A DNA stretch of 64,000 nucleotides from Erythrobacter sp. (GCA_025698865.1 JAILWQ010000001.1:248001-312000), one strand, 5' to 3'; positions 39,226-48,650 are shown, counted from the first letter of the stretch. The notes: generated by a model not told the origin, from the sequence alone. Made by a program: numbers and translations.

Positions 39226-39639
39226 ATGCCTGCCACGCCCGAATCGACCACGCTCGACCTGCCTCTCCCCGCCCGTCGCCACCAGACGCTCGGATTGGTG
39301 CTGCTGCGCCGGATCGCGAAGCACGGTCTCCACGATGCCCGCGCGACCATGCTGGCGATGGATGCGACCGGTCTCGATTTCCGCAAGCTGCTGGTGATCT
39401 GCCGGGCGCTGGTGGTGGATCTCGCGCGGACCTCGCGCCGCAAGATCGTGCTCGCGCCGTGCTGCGCCTCGGGCATGACCCGGGACGAGGGATTGCTGAT
39501 GGCCCTGATCGGCGGGGCCGGGCTCGACGTGTTCGCCGCCCTCACCGACGATGCGCGCTGCCCGGCGGCGATGACCACCGCCCACGCGCTGGGACAGGAG
39601 CTCGACCGGATCGCCCTGCGCAACGACTGGCGGCGCTAG
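39226..39639 (+). CDS. Small conserved hypothetical protein
   Basis: 137 residues, function unknown. ATG preceded by AAAGGAG. The protein is alpha-helical and Leu/Arg/Ala-rich, with a central CCASGMTRDEG motif containing adjacent cysteines and a segment LLRRIAKHGLHDARATMLAM. No signal peptide and no clear membrane helix. Resembles uncharacterised sphingomonad proteins. Convergent with metZ, 4 bases apart. Confidence 0.7.
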   Translation: MPATPESTTLDLPLPARRHQTLGLVLLRRIAKHGLHDARATMLAMDATGLDFRKLLVICRALVVDLARTSRRKIVLAPCCASGMTRDEGLLMALIGGAGLDVFAALTDDARCPAAMTTAHALGQELDRIALRNDWRR

Positions 39640-39643
39640 GCGG

Positions 39644-40861
39644 TCAGATCCCGGCGGCGGAGAGCGCCCGGTCCATGTCCTCGGTGAGGTCGGCGATGTC
39701 CTCCAGCCCGACATTGATCCGCAGCAGCCCCTCGGTCACGCCCATCTCGGCGCGCCCCTCGGCGCTCATGCCCGCATGGGTCGTGCTCGCGGGATGGCAC
39801 ATGAGGCTGCGGGCATCGCCGATATTGTTGGACAGGTCGATCAGCTCGAGCGCGTCGAGCAGGGCGAAGGCGGTCTGGCGGCTGCCGACATCGAACGCGA
39901 AGATCGGCCCCGTCGCCGCCATCTGCGCCTTGGCGAGCGCGTGCTGCGGATGGCTCGGCAGGCCGGGGTGGCGCATGGTGCCGCCGGCACGGATCACCCG
40001 GTCCTCGATCGCCTGGCCGAGTGCGACCGCGTTCTCGCTCTGCCGGTGGGCGCGCAGCGAGAGCGTCTCCAGACCCTTCAGCACCACCCAGGCGTTGAAC
40101 GGCGCGCAATTGGGGCCGGTGTTGCGCTGGAAGGGCAGCAGCACCTCGTCGATCCATTCCTGCGATCCGCACACGGCGCCCGCCAGCACGCGGCCCTGCC
40201 CGTCCATCAGCTTGGTCGCGGAATAGGCGACCACGTCCGCACCGAAATCCATCGGCCGCTGAAGCGCGCTGGTGGCAAAGGCGTTGTCGACCACGGTGAC
40301 GATCCCGTGCGCGCGGGCGAGATCGCAGACCGCGCGCATGTCGACCACGTCGAGCGTGGGGTTGGCCGGGGTCTCGAAGAAGAAGACCTTGGTGTTGGGC
40401 CGGATCGCGGCTTCCCACGCGGCATTGTCCGCGCTGTCGACCACGCTGGTCTCGATCCCGAAGCGAGGCAGCAGGCTGTCGAGCAGCCAGCGGCACGAAC
40501 CGAAGGCAGCGCGCGCACCGACCACATGGTCGCCGGCGGACAGCTGGCAGAGCAGCGCCGCAGTCATCGCCGCCATGCCGCTCGCCTGCGCGCGGCAGGC
40601 CTCGGCGCCTTCCATCAGGGCGATCCGCTCCTCCATCATCGCCACGGTGGGGTTCTGGAGGCGGGAATAGGTCATCCCCTCGGCCTCGCCCGCGAAACGG
40701 TCGGCCACGGTCTGCGCGTCGTCGTAGGTATAACCCGAGGTGAGGAACAGCGCCTCGCTCGTCTCGCCATGCTCGGAGCGCCAGGTGCCGCCGCGCACGG
40801 CCTGGGTGGCGGGGCGCCAGCGGGAGGTGATCGAGCGGTCGGTTCCGGTGGTCTTCTTCAT
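39644..40861 (-). CDS. metZ: O-succinylhomoserine sulfhydrylase
   Basis: PLP enzyme of the Cys/Met metabolism family that makes homocysteine from O-succinylhomoserine and sulfide in methionine synthesis. 405 residues: TQAVRGGTWRSEHGETSEAL, SGMAAMTAAL, ETPANPTLDVVD, and the PLP lysine in AYSATKLMDGQGR. Residue pattern and length fit MetZ better than MetB or MetC, but related gamma-lyases cannot be excluded from sequence alone. Confidence 0.9.
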   Translation of the reverse strand: MKKTTGTDRSITSRWRPATQAVRGGTWRSEHGETSEALFLTSGYTYDDAQTVADRFAGEAEGMTYSRLQNPTVAMMEERIALMEGAEACRAQASGMAAMTAALLCQLSAGDHVVGARAAFGSCRWLLDSLLPRFGIETSVVDSADNAAWEAAIRPNTKVFFFETPANPTLDVVDMRAVCDLARAHGIVTVVDNAFATSALQRPMDFGADVVAYSATKLMDGQGRVLAGAVCGSQEWIDEVLLPFQRNTGPNCAPFNAWVVLKGLETLSLRAHRQSENAVALGQAIEDRVIRAGGTMRHPGLPSHPQHALAKAQMAATGPIFAFDVGSRQTAFALLDALELIDLSNNIGDARSLMCHPASTTHAGMSAEGRAEMGVTEGLLRINVGLEDIADLTEDMDRALSAAGI

Positions 40862-40899
40862 GGCCGCGCGCGATAGGTCACCGCGCGGAGGAAGGGCAA

Positions 40900-40932
40900 C
40901 AGAAAAGGGCGGGACATCGCCGCCCCGCCCTT
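40900..40932 (-). terminator. Intrinsic terminator after the 68-residue membrane protein gene
   Basis: Minus strand: 9-bp stem AAGGGCGGG/CCCGCCCTT (arms at 40924-40932 and 40905-40913) followed by TTCTGTT. It separates the small gene from metZ. Confidence 0.75.
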
Positions 40933-40954
40933 CGCAATTCCGCCCGATACAGGC

Positions 40955-41161
40955 TTACGCGCTGATCGGATCGTCGTCGTCATCGGCGATGAGAATGGCG
41001 CCGGCGACCACAGCCGCGGCAGCCAGCACCAGAAGCACCGGGCTGATGCCGACAAGCTCGTTCTCGCTCTCGACCGGCGCGCTGGCCCGCTCCGCCGCCA
41101 CCAGAGGCGCGCTCGCGAGGCCGAACGCCGCAGCGCCCAGAAGTGCAGTTTTCAATTTCAT
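40955..41161 (-). CDS. Small exported protein with C-terminal membrane helix
   Basis: 68 residues: signal peptide (cleavage after VAA near residue 23), short polar part, a helix from about 40 to 59 (ISPVLLVLAAAAVVAGAILI), and an acidic DDDDD end. Similar tiny proteins are frequent in sphingomonads, function unknown. GGGGAGGG upstream of the ATG supports translation; it has its own terminator. Confidence 0.8.
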   Translation of the reverse strand: MKLKTALLGAAAFGLASAPLVAAERASAPVESENELVGISPVLLVLAAAAVVAGAILIADDDDDPISA

Positions 41162-41295
41162 GGAAATGTCCCTCCCCTTTCGCGTAGATGCGGCAGGCTA
41201 ATCCCCGCCGATCCTGTGGGCAAGGCGCTTTGCGCACCGATCGGATCGGTCGCGCACGCTTGCCCGGACAGGGTCCCCGGCATAGGAGAGCCGCG

Positions 41296-42582
41296 ATGAC
41301 ACAGGCACCCCCGCAGCCGCGCGATCCACTGGCCTGGACGGCGGGACTGTGCGCGGCGTTCGCGGTGCTGGCGCTGGTCCGGCTGCATATCCCGAGCGGC
41401 CCCTATTTCGACGAGGTGCATTACCTGCCCGCCGCGCGGCAGCTCCTCGCGCTGGGCGATTACGTCAATCGCGAGCACCCGCTGCTGGGCAAGGAGCTGA
41501 TCGCGCTCGGCATCGCGCTGTTCGGCGACACGCCGCTCGGCTGGCGGCTGGTGCCGCTGGCGGCGGGCACGCTCGCTTTGTTCGCGGCGATGCGGGCACT
41601 GTGGTTCGCGACGCTGAGCCGTTTCGCCACGCTGGCCTACGGCGTGCTGCTGGTCACCGGCTTCCAGCTGTTCGCCAACGCCCGGATCGCGATGCTGGAC
41701 ATCTTCTTCATCGCCTTCCTCGCGCTCGCTTACTGGCAATGCGCCGGTGCCATGCGCGAGCCCGAGACCGGGCGCCGCCGGCTCATCATCGCGGGCGTGG
41801 CGCTGGGTCTCTCGATGGCGGCCAAGTGGAACGCGGTGCCGCTGGCGGTGGCGCCGGGCCTCGCCTTCCTGGTCCTGAGATGGCGCGCGGGCCGCCGCCG
41901 CCTGCTGCTGAGCCGCCGCGGCGCGCCGGTGCCGGGGATCACTCTGGTCGAGGCCGCGCTCTGGCTCGGCGTGGTCCCCCTCGCCGTCTATGCCGCGAGC
42001 TTCGCGCCGGCCTGGTATTTCGCGCAAGGGGCGATCGGATCGCCCGACGGCGCCGCCAATCTCATCGCCCTGCACCGCCAGATGGTGACGATGCAGGAAA
42101 GCGTGATCCAGTCGCATCCCTATCAGAGCACCTGGCCGCAATGGGTGCTGAACACGCGGGCGATCTGGTATCTCTACGAGGCGACCGACGGCGCGCAGCG
42201 CGGGATCCTGCTGGTCGGCAATCCGCTGACCATGCTGCTGGGGCTCGCGGCGCTGCTGTGGTGCCTGTTCCGCGCGCTGGTGGCGAAGGATCGCGCGGCA
42301 ATCGCCGTGGTGATCCTCTACGCGGTGGCGCTGGGATTCTGGATCGTCGCGGCCAAGCCGATCCAGTTCTATTACCACTATTTCCTGCCCAGCATGTTCC
42401 TGCTGGCCGCGCTGGCGCTGGCGCTCGACGCGCTGTGGCAGAGCGGGCGCCGCTGGCTGGCGCTGGCGCCGCTGGCGGGCAGCGTCGCGCTGTTCGTCTA
42501 TTTCTACCCGATCCTGACCGCCGCCCCGCTCGAGGGGCCGCGCGCCTTCCTCCACTGGACCTGGCTGGAGGGGTGGAAGTGA
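41296..42582 (+). CDS. Polyprenyl-phosphate-sugar dependent glycosyltransferase (PMT/GT39 type)
   Basis: 428-residue inner-membrane enzyme with about ten helices, of the dolichyl-phosphate-mannose protein mannosyltransferase superfamily. The first periplasmic loop carries the catalytic Asp-Glu in PYFDEVHYLPAARQLL (D39, E40) and the EHPLLGK motif (H61). The ATG at 41296 follows GGAGAG; the longer frame is antisense-like. The acceptor (protein or lipid glycan) is unknown. The lipid-sugar donor is probably supplied by the convergent gene next to it, whose stop is 4 bases away. Confidence 0.88.
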   Translation: MTQAPPQPRDPLAWTAGLCAAFAVLALVRLHIPSGPYFDEVHYLPAARQLLALGDYVNREHPLLGKELIALGIALFGDTPLGWRLVPLAAGTLALFAAMRALWFATLSRFATLAYGVLLVTGFQLFANARIAMLDIFFIAFLALAYWQCAGAMREPETGRRRLIIAGVALGLSMAAKWNAVPLAVAPGLAFLVLRWRAGRRRLLLSRRGAPVPGITLVEAALWLGVVPLAVYAASFAPAWYFAQGAIGSPDGAANLIALHRQMVTMQESVIQSHPYQSTWPQWVLNTRAIWYLYEATDGAQRGILLVGNPLTMLLGLAALLWCLFRALVAKDRAAIAVVILYAVALGFWIVAAKPIQFYYHYFLPSMFLLAALALALDALWQSGRRWLALAPLAGSVALFVYFYPILTAAPLEGPRAFLHWTWLEGWK

Positions 42583-42586
42583 CCGG

Positions 42587-43756
42587 TCAGAAGCGGCCCC
42601 AGACGAAACGGCTCGACAGGGCGTAGTTCCACACCGAGGCGATCGCGATTCCTACCAGCGCGGCGGGCACCGCGTGGACGCCCCCGTCGAACAGCGTCGT
42701 CGCGACCGCGACATTGGCGAAGGCCCCTACCGAACAGGCGGCGATGAAGCCGAGCCAGCCCCAGAAGATCGCGCGCGGTTCGACCAGCCGCTTGTCGCGA
42801 TAGGTCAGCCAGTTGTTGAGCCAGAAATTGAAGGTCATGGCGCAGAAGGTGGCGACCGCCTGGCTCCAGCCGAAGCTGCTGCCGGCGGCCAGCATGACGG
42901 CGTAGAACACCGCGAAATGGACGAGGATGCCGATCCCGCCGACCGTGCAGAACAGCGCGAAACGCGTCGGGATCACCCGGCCGAAGCTCTTGTCGTAGAG
43001 CCCGGCGAGGAAATCGAAGGCGATCGCCCGGTCGAGCTTGCTCTCCCCGGCGCGGCGGGCCAAGAAGTTCATCGGGAAATCGCGGACCTTCAGCGGCCGG
43101 TCCGATGTGGCGAGGAGGTCGAGCAGGATCTTGAACCCGATGCCGGACAGGCGCGGCACGAGGTCGCGCGCGATCGCCGTGGGCAGCAGGAAATAGCCGC
43201 TCATCGGATCGCTCAACTCGACGCCGGTCAGCCGCCGCGCGAGGCGGTTGGCAATACCCGAGAGCTTCACCCGGTCGGGGCGGCCCCATTCCGCGGTGCT
43301 GGCGCCCTGGGCGAAGCGGCTGGCCACCGCGACCTCGGCCTCGCCCGATTTGACCGCTGCGAGCATGTCGCGCAGCAAGGCGGGATCGTGCTGGTGGTCG
43401 GCATCCATGACCGCGGCATAGGGCGCGGCGGTGGCGCAGAAGCCCTCGATCGCGGCGCTAGCCAGCCCGCGCCGCCCGATCCGGTGCAGCACGCGCACGC
43501 GGGGGTCGGCGAGCGAGAGGCGGCGCGCTTCCTCGGCCGTGCCGTCGGCGGAATTGTCGTCCACGACCAGCACCTCCCAGCCATCCGGGCCGAGCGCGCG
43601 CTCGATCCGGTCGATCAGCGGGGCGAGATTGTCGCGCTCGTTGAGCGTGGGGAGGATTATCGCGAGTTCGAGCGAACCCGACCTGATGGGCGCGCTCTCC
43701 TCTGCCGCGATATCGGCGGGATGATCGGGCGCGAGCGTGGCGGAACTCATATCCAT
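42587..43756 (-). CDS. GT2 polyprenyl-phosphate sugar synthase fused to GtrA membrane domain
   Basis: 389 residues. The N-terminal GT2 domain (about 30-245) is of dolichol-phosphate mannose synthase type: IILPTLNERDNL, VVDDNSADGTAEEA, and the metal-binding DAD in MDADHQHDP (D118, D120). The C-terminal GtrA-like domain (about 262-385) has four helices and FNFWLNNWLTYRDKR, proposed to flip the lipid-linked sugar. Makes a natural donor-supply partner for the convergent PMT gene. The ATG at 43756 has no clear ribosome-binding site; ATG at 43750 is an alternative. Confidence 0.93.
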   Translation of the reverse strand: MDMSSATLAPDHPADIAAEESAPIRSGSLELAIILPTLNERDNLAPLIDRIERALGPDGWEVLVVDDNSADGTAEEARRLSLADPRVRVLHRIGRRGLASAAIEGFCATAAPYAAVMDADHQHDPALLRDMLAAVKSGEAEVAVASRFAQGASTAEWGRPDRVKLSGIANRLARRLTGVELSDPMSGYFLLPTAIARDLVPRLSGIGFKILLDLLATSDRPLKVRDFPMNFLARRAGESKLDRAIAFDFLAGLYDKSFGRVIPTRFALFCTVGGIGILVHFAVFYAVMLAAGSSFGWSQAVATFCAMTFNFWLNNWLTYRDKRLVEPRAIFWGWLGFIAACSVGAFANVAVATTLFDGGVHAVPAALVGIAIASVWNYALSSRFVWGRF

Positions 43757-43819
43757 GGGTGAAGCCGGATTATTCGCGAAAATTCAAGATATGGTTAGCG
43801 GCAGGCTAACGCGAAGTGC

Positions 43820-44422
43820 TCAGACCATGCGCCGCAGCCGGGCGATCAGCTGGGCGCGGGTAGCCATGATGTCTCCGCGCGCCTCCCCGATCAGATAGGC
43901 GGCGATCGGCCGGGTCAGCGCCTCGAGCTTGGCGATACCGTCGGCGAGGTCGGCGACCGAGGGCCGCGCGATGGCAGCGCCGTAACCGAGTTCGCGCAGC
44001 AGCAGCGCCTCGTAGGCCACCTGCCCCTCGACCCAGCCGCGGGCGGAGGGAGCGGCGCAGATCGCTTCGAGCAGGGCGGAGAGCGCGTGGTAGATCTGCG
44101 GATAGGCGCTGCGTTCGGCGAGGCTCGCTGCGGTGAGCGCGCAGTTCCAGGCGATGGCGGCGGCGGGCAGCGGTTCGGAGAGCCACGGCCCCCGGCTGGC
44201 AAGCAGCTCAAGCCGCGCGAAGGGCAACTGGCTCTCGGATTTCGACCGAATATCGGCCTCGACCAGATTTCCGGGAATGACGACGGGGCGAAGCTGCCGC
44301 CCCCGCCCCCCAGCGATATAGGCCGCGACCAGCCCCGATTCCTCGGTCAGCATCCGGGCGATCACCGCCGTCTCGCCATGCGAGCGGGCGGCGAGGACCA
44401 GTGCGGGCGCGCGCAGGGGCAT
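43820..44422 (-). CDS. recO: DNA repair protein RecO
   Basis: Mediator of RecA loading on SSB-coated DNA in the RecFOR gap-repair pathway. 200 residues, slightly short for the family. The N-terminal OB fold (APALVLAARSHGETAVIARMLTEESGLVAAY) and the LLRELGYG block are typical. The four-cysteine zinc motif of many RecO proteins is not seen, as in a number of alphaproteobacteria. 21 bases downstream of the UbiK-type gene. Confidence 0.93.
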   Translation of the reverse strand: MPLRAPALVLAARSHGETAVIARMLTEESGLVAAYIAGGRGRQLRPVVIPGNLVEADIRSKSESQLPFARLELLASRGPWLSEPLPAAAIAWNCALTAASLAERSAYPQIYHALSALLEAICAAPSARGWVEGQVAYEALLLRELGYGAAIARPSVADLADGIAKLEALTRPIAAYLIGEARGDIMATRAQLIARLRRMV

Positions 44423-44443
44423 CGGCTATGAGGAAGGGCGGGC

Positions 44444-44695
44444 TCAGCCGCCGCCGATGCGCGCCTCCAGCGCAGAGATACGGTCGGCGAGCTTCTCGTT
44501 CTCCTCGCGCGCCTTGCTCGCCATCGCCTTCACGGCGTCGAATTCCTCGCGGCTGACGAAATCCATGCCGCCGAAGGTTTCCTTCACGCGCTCGCGGGCG
44601 CTCTCGCGCGCCTCGCGGGTCATGCCGGCAAAGGTGCCGGCGGCCGAATTGGCGAGCTTGACGAAATCGGCGATGAGCGGGTTCTGGCTTTGCAT
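44444..44695 (-). CDS. UbiK/BMFP-type accessory protein
   Basis: 83 residues: ADFVKLANSAAGTFAG followed by a charged region and a C-terminal coiled coil (REEFDAVKAMASKAREENEKLADRISALEARI-type, in pieces). This is the membrane-fusogenic, BMFP/UbiK family, in enterics an accessory factor of aerobic ubiquinone synthesis. The function here rests on family similarity only. Confidence 0.82.
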   Translation of the reverse strand: MQSQNPLIADFVKLANSAAGTFAGMTREARESARERVKETFGGMDFVSREEFDAVKAMASKAREENEKLADRISALEARIGGG

Positions 44696-44726
44696 GGCCG
44701 CTATCTAGGCTCGCATCGCCTGCGCT

Positions 44727-45278
44727 TCAATCCGCTATCCGCACCCGGGCGGCCGCCGCGTCGGTCCGGCCCCCGTCGGCCTCGGGATTGAGCTGGAGGA
44801 ACTGGTAGTTCAGCACCATGGCGAACAGCACCCAGGCGAGATAGGGCACCATCAGCACCCCTGCCAGCGTGCGTATTTTCCAGAACATCGCGGTGGTCGC
44901 GATCACCAGCACAGCAAGCACGGCGATCACCACGAGACCGCCCATGATCTGGAACGCGCCGAAGAAAACCGGCGTCCAGGCGAAATTGACCACCAGCTGC
45001 ACCAGGAACAGCACGATCGCGGCGGTGCGCCCCTTCGCGCCCCACGCCGCGCAGACCAGCGCGAAGGCGATCCCCATCAGCACGTAGAGCGTCGTCCAGA
45101 CGATCCCGAACACCGCCCCCGGCGGAAAAATCGCCGGCTTGGCAAGACTGGCGAACCACGCCGTGTTCGCATTCCAGATCGCGCCCGGGATCAGCCCGAG
45201 CAGGCACAGCGGCACCGTCACCAGCACCCAGCGAAGGAAACTTGCGCGCAGCTGCCCGCGAGATGCCAATGTGTTCAC
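44727..45278 (-). CDS. TspO/MBR family membrane protein
   Basis: 183 residues, five helices of the tryptophan-rich sensory/TspO family, which bind tetrapyrroles and are linked to porphyrin handling and stress. The family signature is visible: WFASLAKPAIFPPGAVFGIVW and NFAWTPVFFGAFQ, then LVPYLAWVLFA-like VPYLAWVLFAMVLNYQFLQLN. GTG start at 45278 with GGGGG 6 bases upstream is chosen, as no ATG exists before the first helix. Stands alone between recO-type genes and gor. Confidence 0.92.
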   Translation of the reverse strand: MNTLASRGQLRASFLRWVLVTVPLCLLGLIPGAIWNANTAWFASLAKPAIFPPGAVFGIVWTTLYVLMGIAFALVCAAWGAKGRTAAIVLFLVQLVVNFAWTPVFFGAFQIMGGLVVIAVLAVLVIATTAMFWKIRTLAGVLMVPYLAWVLFAMVLNYQFLQLNPEADGGRTDAAAARVRIAD

Positions 45279-45370
45279 CGAATTCCCCCGATGGCGAATC
45301 GCATTGCTCGCCCTTGTGGCGGCACGGCGCGGGGCTGGCAATGCGTTGCGCCCGCGCCTCCTCCCGAAAA

Positions 45371-46738
45371 TCACCGCATCAGGACGAGTTCCTCGGCCAT
45401 GGTCGGGTGGATGGCGGTGGTCGCATCGAAATCGGCCTTGGTCAGCCCGGCCTTCACCGCGATCGCAGCCGCCTGCATCATCTCCGGCGCGTCGGGTGCG
45501 ATCATGTGGATGCCGACGATCTTGCCGTTCTCGCCATCGCAGATCATCTTGATGAGGCTGCGCTCGTTCCGGCCCGCCAGCACGTTCTTCATAGGGCGGA
45601 AATCGCTGAGATAGACCTTCACGCTGCCGAGCTTGTTCTTGGCCTCGCCCTCGGTCATGCCGACCGCGGCGATCGGCGGATGGCTGAACACCGCGCTGGG
45701 AATGCAGCCGTGATCGACCGCGACCGGATCGCCCTTGCCGAACACGGTGTCGGCGAAGGCCTGCCCCTCGCGGATCGCGACCGGGGTCAGCTGCACCCGG
45801 TCGGTCACGTCGCCCACGGCATAGATGTGATCGATATTGGTCTTGCTGAAGCGGTCGACCTTGATCTCGCCCTTCTCGCCCGTCTCGACCCCGGCCTTGT
45901 CGAGGCCGAGACCCTCGGTGTTGGGAAGGCGGCCGACGGCGAACATCACGAGGTCGGCCTTCTCCTCGTCGCAATCCGACATCTTCACGAAATAGCCGCC
46001 TTCGTCGCACGGCTTGATGTATTCGAAGGTGGTGTTGAAGCGGAAGTTGATGCCCTTCATCGTGCTGATCTGGAGCAGCCGGTCGCGCACCGCCTCGTCA
46101 TAATGGCGCAGCAGCCGGTCGCCGCGATTGACGATGTGAACGTCGCAGCCGAACTCGTTGAAAATCCCAGCAAATTCGTTGGCGATATAGCCCCCGCCCG
46201 CGATGATGATCTTCTTCGGCAATTCGTCGAGATGGAACGCCTCGTTCGAGCTGATCGCGTGCTCTGCGCCCTGACATTGCGGCATGTGCGGCCGCGCGCC
46301 GGTGGCGATGAGGATCGTCCTGGCCGTCACCTTGCGCCCGCTGGCGAGCGTGATCTCGTGCGGACCGGTGATCTCGGCGCGTTCGTTGAAAATGGTGACG
46401 TCGTGGCTTTCGAGCGTGTTGGTGTAGGCACCCTCCAGCCGGTCGACATCGGCCAGCACATTGTCACGCAGCTTCTTCCAGTCGAAACTCTTGCTCTCGA
46501 TCTCCCAGCCGAATTTCTGGCAATCCTCCAGATCCTCGGCGAAATGCGCGCCGTAGACGAGCATCTTTTTGGGCACGCAACCACGGATCACGCAGGTGCC
46601 GCCGACCCGGTGTTCCTCGGCGATGGCGACCTTGGCGCCGTGCGCTGCGGATACGCGGCTGGCGCGCACGCCGCCCGAGCCCGCGCCGATGGTGAAGAGG
46701 TCGAAATCGTATTCGGCAGTGTCGCTGGTGGCGGCCAT
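45371..46738 (-). CDS. gor: Glutathione-disulfide reductase
   Basis: FAD/NADPH enzyme that reduces oxidised glutathione. 455 residues: GAGSGGVRASR (FAD), redox disulfide GGTCVIRGCVPKK (C49, C54), GGGYIANEFAGIFN (NADPH fold) followed by a VNRGDRLLRHYDE stretch, AVGDVTDRVQLTPVA, and the C-terminal ATTAIHPTMAEELV with the catalytic histidine. The ATG at 46738 begins MAATSDTAEYDFDLF; the 49-residue upstream part of the frame is non-coding. Coenzyme choice is inferred. Confidence 0.95.
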   Translation of the reverse strand: MAATSDTAEYDFDLFTIGAGSGGVRASRVSAAHGAKVAIAEEHRVGGTCVIRGCVPKKMLVYGAHFAEDLEDCQKFGWEIESKSFDWKKLRDNVLADVDRLEGAYTNTLESHDVTIFNERAEITGPHEITLASGRKVTARTILIATGARPHMPQCQGAEHAISSNEAFHLDELPKKIIIAGGGYIANEFAGIFNEFGCDVHIVNRGDRLLRHYDEAVRDRLLQISTMKGINFRFNTTFEYIKPCDEGGYFVKMSDCDEEKADLVMFAVGRLPNTEGLGLDKAGVETGEKGEIKVDRFSKTNIDHIYAVGDVTDRVQLTPVAIREGQAFADTVFGKGDPVAVDHGCIPSAVFSHPPIAAVGMTEGEAKNKLGSVKVYLSDFRPMKNVLAGRNERSLIKMICDGENGKIVGIHMIAPDAPEMMQAAAIAVKAGLTKADFDATTAIHPTMAEELVLMR

Positions 46739-46898
46739 GTATCGCGCGCTCCGTTGTGGGGTGTTGAGCCGGCGATATGGCCCCCCGCCCCGCGATTGCC
46801 AACGCCAGCGGCCGCGAAAGCATTGGGAACAGCGCCGCGATGCCGCCCATTGTCCACCTGATCCCCACTTGAGTAGCAGAAGCAAAGCGGAACCACGG

Positions 46899-47963
46899 AT
46901 GACCGAACCGATAGCCGAACGGGTGGCCGAGACCGCAGGCCTCCTGCCCTACCCCTGGGACCTCGTCGCCTATGGCGGGATCGCCGTGCTGGCCGCGCTG
47001 GCGGTGCACTGGGTGGCCTTTGCCGTGTTGCGGCGCATAGCCCGCCGGTCCGACAGCGAATCCGACGATGTGCTGATCCGCCGGCTCGCCCAGCCGACCC
47101 GCTATGCCCTGATCGCGCTCGCGCTGGTGCTGACCGCGCGGGAGATCCCCGCCTTCGCCACCTTCTGGCAAAGGGTCGCGGGTTTCGTCATGCCCGCGCT
47201 GGTCGGCTGGATCGCGATCGCCATTCTCCACGCGCTGGTCGAAGCGATGAAGCTGCGCGCCGATATCAGCGTGGCCGACAATCTGGCGGCGCGGCGGCAG
47301 CGCACCAAGCTGACCATGTTCAACCGGATCGCCACCTTCCTGATCGTGTTCGTGACGGTCGGACTGGTGCTGCTCTCGATCCCCGGCGTGCGCGATATCG
47401 GCCTGACGCTGGTCGCTTCGGCGGGGCTTGCTGGCCTCGCGGTGGGCGCGGCGGCGCAACCCGCGCTCAAGAACCTGATCGCCGGCGTGCAGATGGCCCT
47501 GACCGAGCCGATCAATATCGACGACGTCGTCATAATCGAGGGCGAATGGGGCCGGATCGAGGATATCCGCACCACCTATGTCGTGGTCAAGATCTGGGAC
47601 GAGCGCCGCCTGATTGTGCCGACCACACGCTTTCTCGAGGAAATTTTCCAGAACTGGACCAAGCAGACCGCGCAGCTCCTCGGCACGGTGATGCTCTATC
47701 TCGACCCCGCCACGAAGATCGCTCCGATCCGTGCCGAGTTCGAGCGGCTGGTCAAGGCCAATCCGCGCTGGGACGGACGCGTGCAGGTGGCGCAGGTGAC
47801 GGAAACCGCACGCGACGCGATCGAGTTGCGCCTGCTGATGAGCGCGAAGGATTCCCCCGAACTGTTCGACCTGCGCTGCGACATTCGCGAAGGGATGCTG
47901 GACTGGTTGGCCGACAACCAGCCAGAGGCCTTCGCCAAGCTGCGCGTCCTCCCGCCCGAATGA
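46899..47963 (+). CDS. MscS-type mechanosensitive channel protein
   Basis: 354 residues. Three to four N-terminal helices precede the MscS pore helix and beta domain: GLAGLAVGAAAQPALKNLIAG, then DDVVIIEGEWGRIEDIRTTYVVVKIWDER with the typical VPTTRFLEEIFQNWT. The C-terminal cytoplasmic vestibule part is shorter than in the largest members. Expected to release solutes on hypo-osmotic shock. Its stop abuts the stop of the opposite-strand gene in a shared TGATCA. Confidence 0.9.
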   Translation: MTEPIAERVAETAGLLPYPWDLVAYGGIAVLAALAVHWVAFAVLRRIARRSDSESDDVLIRRLAQPTRYALIALALVLTAREIPAFATFWQRVAGFVMPALVGWIAIAILHALVEAMKLRADISVADNLAARRQRTKLTMFNRIATFLIVFVTVGLVLLSIPGVRDIGLTLVASAGLAGLAVGAAAQPALKNLIAGVQMALTEPINIDDVVIIEGEWGRIEDIRTTYVVVKIWDERRLIVPTTRFLEEIFQNWTKQTAQLLGTVMLYLDPATKIAPIRAEFERLVKANPRWDGRVQVAQVTETARDAIELRLLMSAKDSPELFDLRCDIREGMLDWLADNQPEAFAKLRVLPPE

Positions 47964-48650
47964 TCAGTTTCGCGGTGGTTCCTCGATCGCCAGCCGCCGG
48001 GCCGTGCGGGCGGTCTGCAGGAGGAACAGTGCGACGAGGACCAGCCCCACGCCGCCCACGAACAGGTCGAAGACGTTGAGCTGGCCGATCAGCGGCGGCT
48101 CGCGTCCGGCGGCGTACATCGCGATGGTCAGCGCGATCAGCACCATCCGCAACTCGGTCGGGCCGGCGTTGAAATAGGACAGGCGCAATTCGCCCAGCAC
48201 GCGGACCGACAGGAAGGCGTGGATCGACATGAGGAGATAGCCGGCCAGCGCGATCAGCGCCGCTTCCAGCTCGACATAGGGCGTGAGCCCGATGCCCACG
48301 ACCAGCAGCATGGTCGCGAACCCGTCGCAGCTATGGTCGAGGAAATAGCCGTAACGCGGCCGCTCGATCTTGCGGAATCGCGCGAGGCTCCCATCGAGCG
48401 AATCCCCGAACCAGTGGACGAGGTACCCTGCCACCGCGAGCCACAGCCAGCCGCGATCCAGATTGCTCCCGACATAGCCGCCGAACACCATAAGCGCACC
48501 CACCATGCCGGTGGCGGTCAGCATGTCCGGCGTGACCCAGCGCGGCAGCCGCGCGCACAGCCAGTTCAGCACCCGCCGCTCCGTCCGGGCGACGAGATTT
48601 TCCTGGATGCGATCGATCGGCGTGGTCTTGGCGTTGGAGCCGGAATTCAT
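47964..48650 (-). CDS. CDP-alcohol phosphatidyltransferase family protein
   Basis: 228-residue membrane enzyme with six helices. The full catalytic signature D-x2-D-G-x2-A-R-x8-G-x3-D-x3-D is visible as DSLDGSLARFRKIERPRYG followed by YFLDHSCD. Family members move a phosphatidyl group from CDP-diacylglycerol to an alcohol such as glycerol phosphate, serine or inositol phosphate; the acceptor is not predictable here. The ATG at 48650 follows AAGAGA; longer frame upstream is basic and unlikely. Confidence 0.88.
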   Translation of the reverse strand: MNSGSNAKTTPIDRIQENLVARTERRVLNWLCARLPRWVTPDMLTATGMVGALMVFGGYVGSNLDRGWLWLAVAGYLVHWFGDSLDGSLARFRKIERPRYGYFLDHSCDGFATMLLVVGIGLTPYVELEAALIALAGYLLMSIHAFLSVRVLGELRLSYFNAGPTELRMVLIALTIAMYAAGREPPLIGQLNVFDLFVGGVGLVLVALFLLQTARTARRLAIEEPPRN

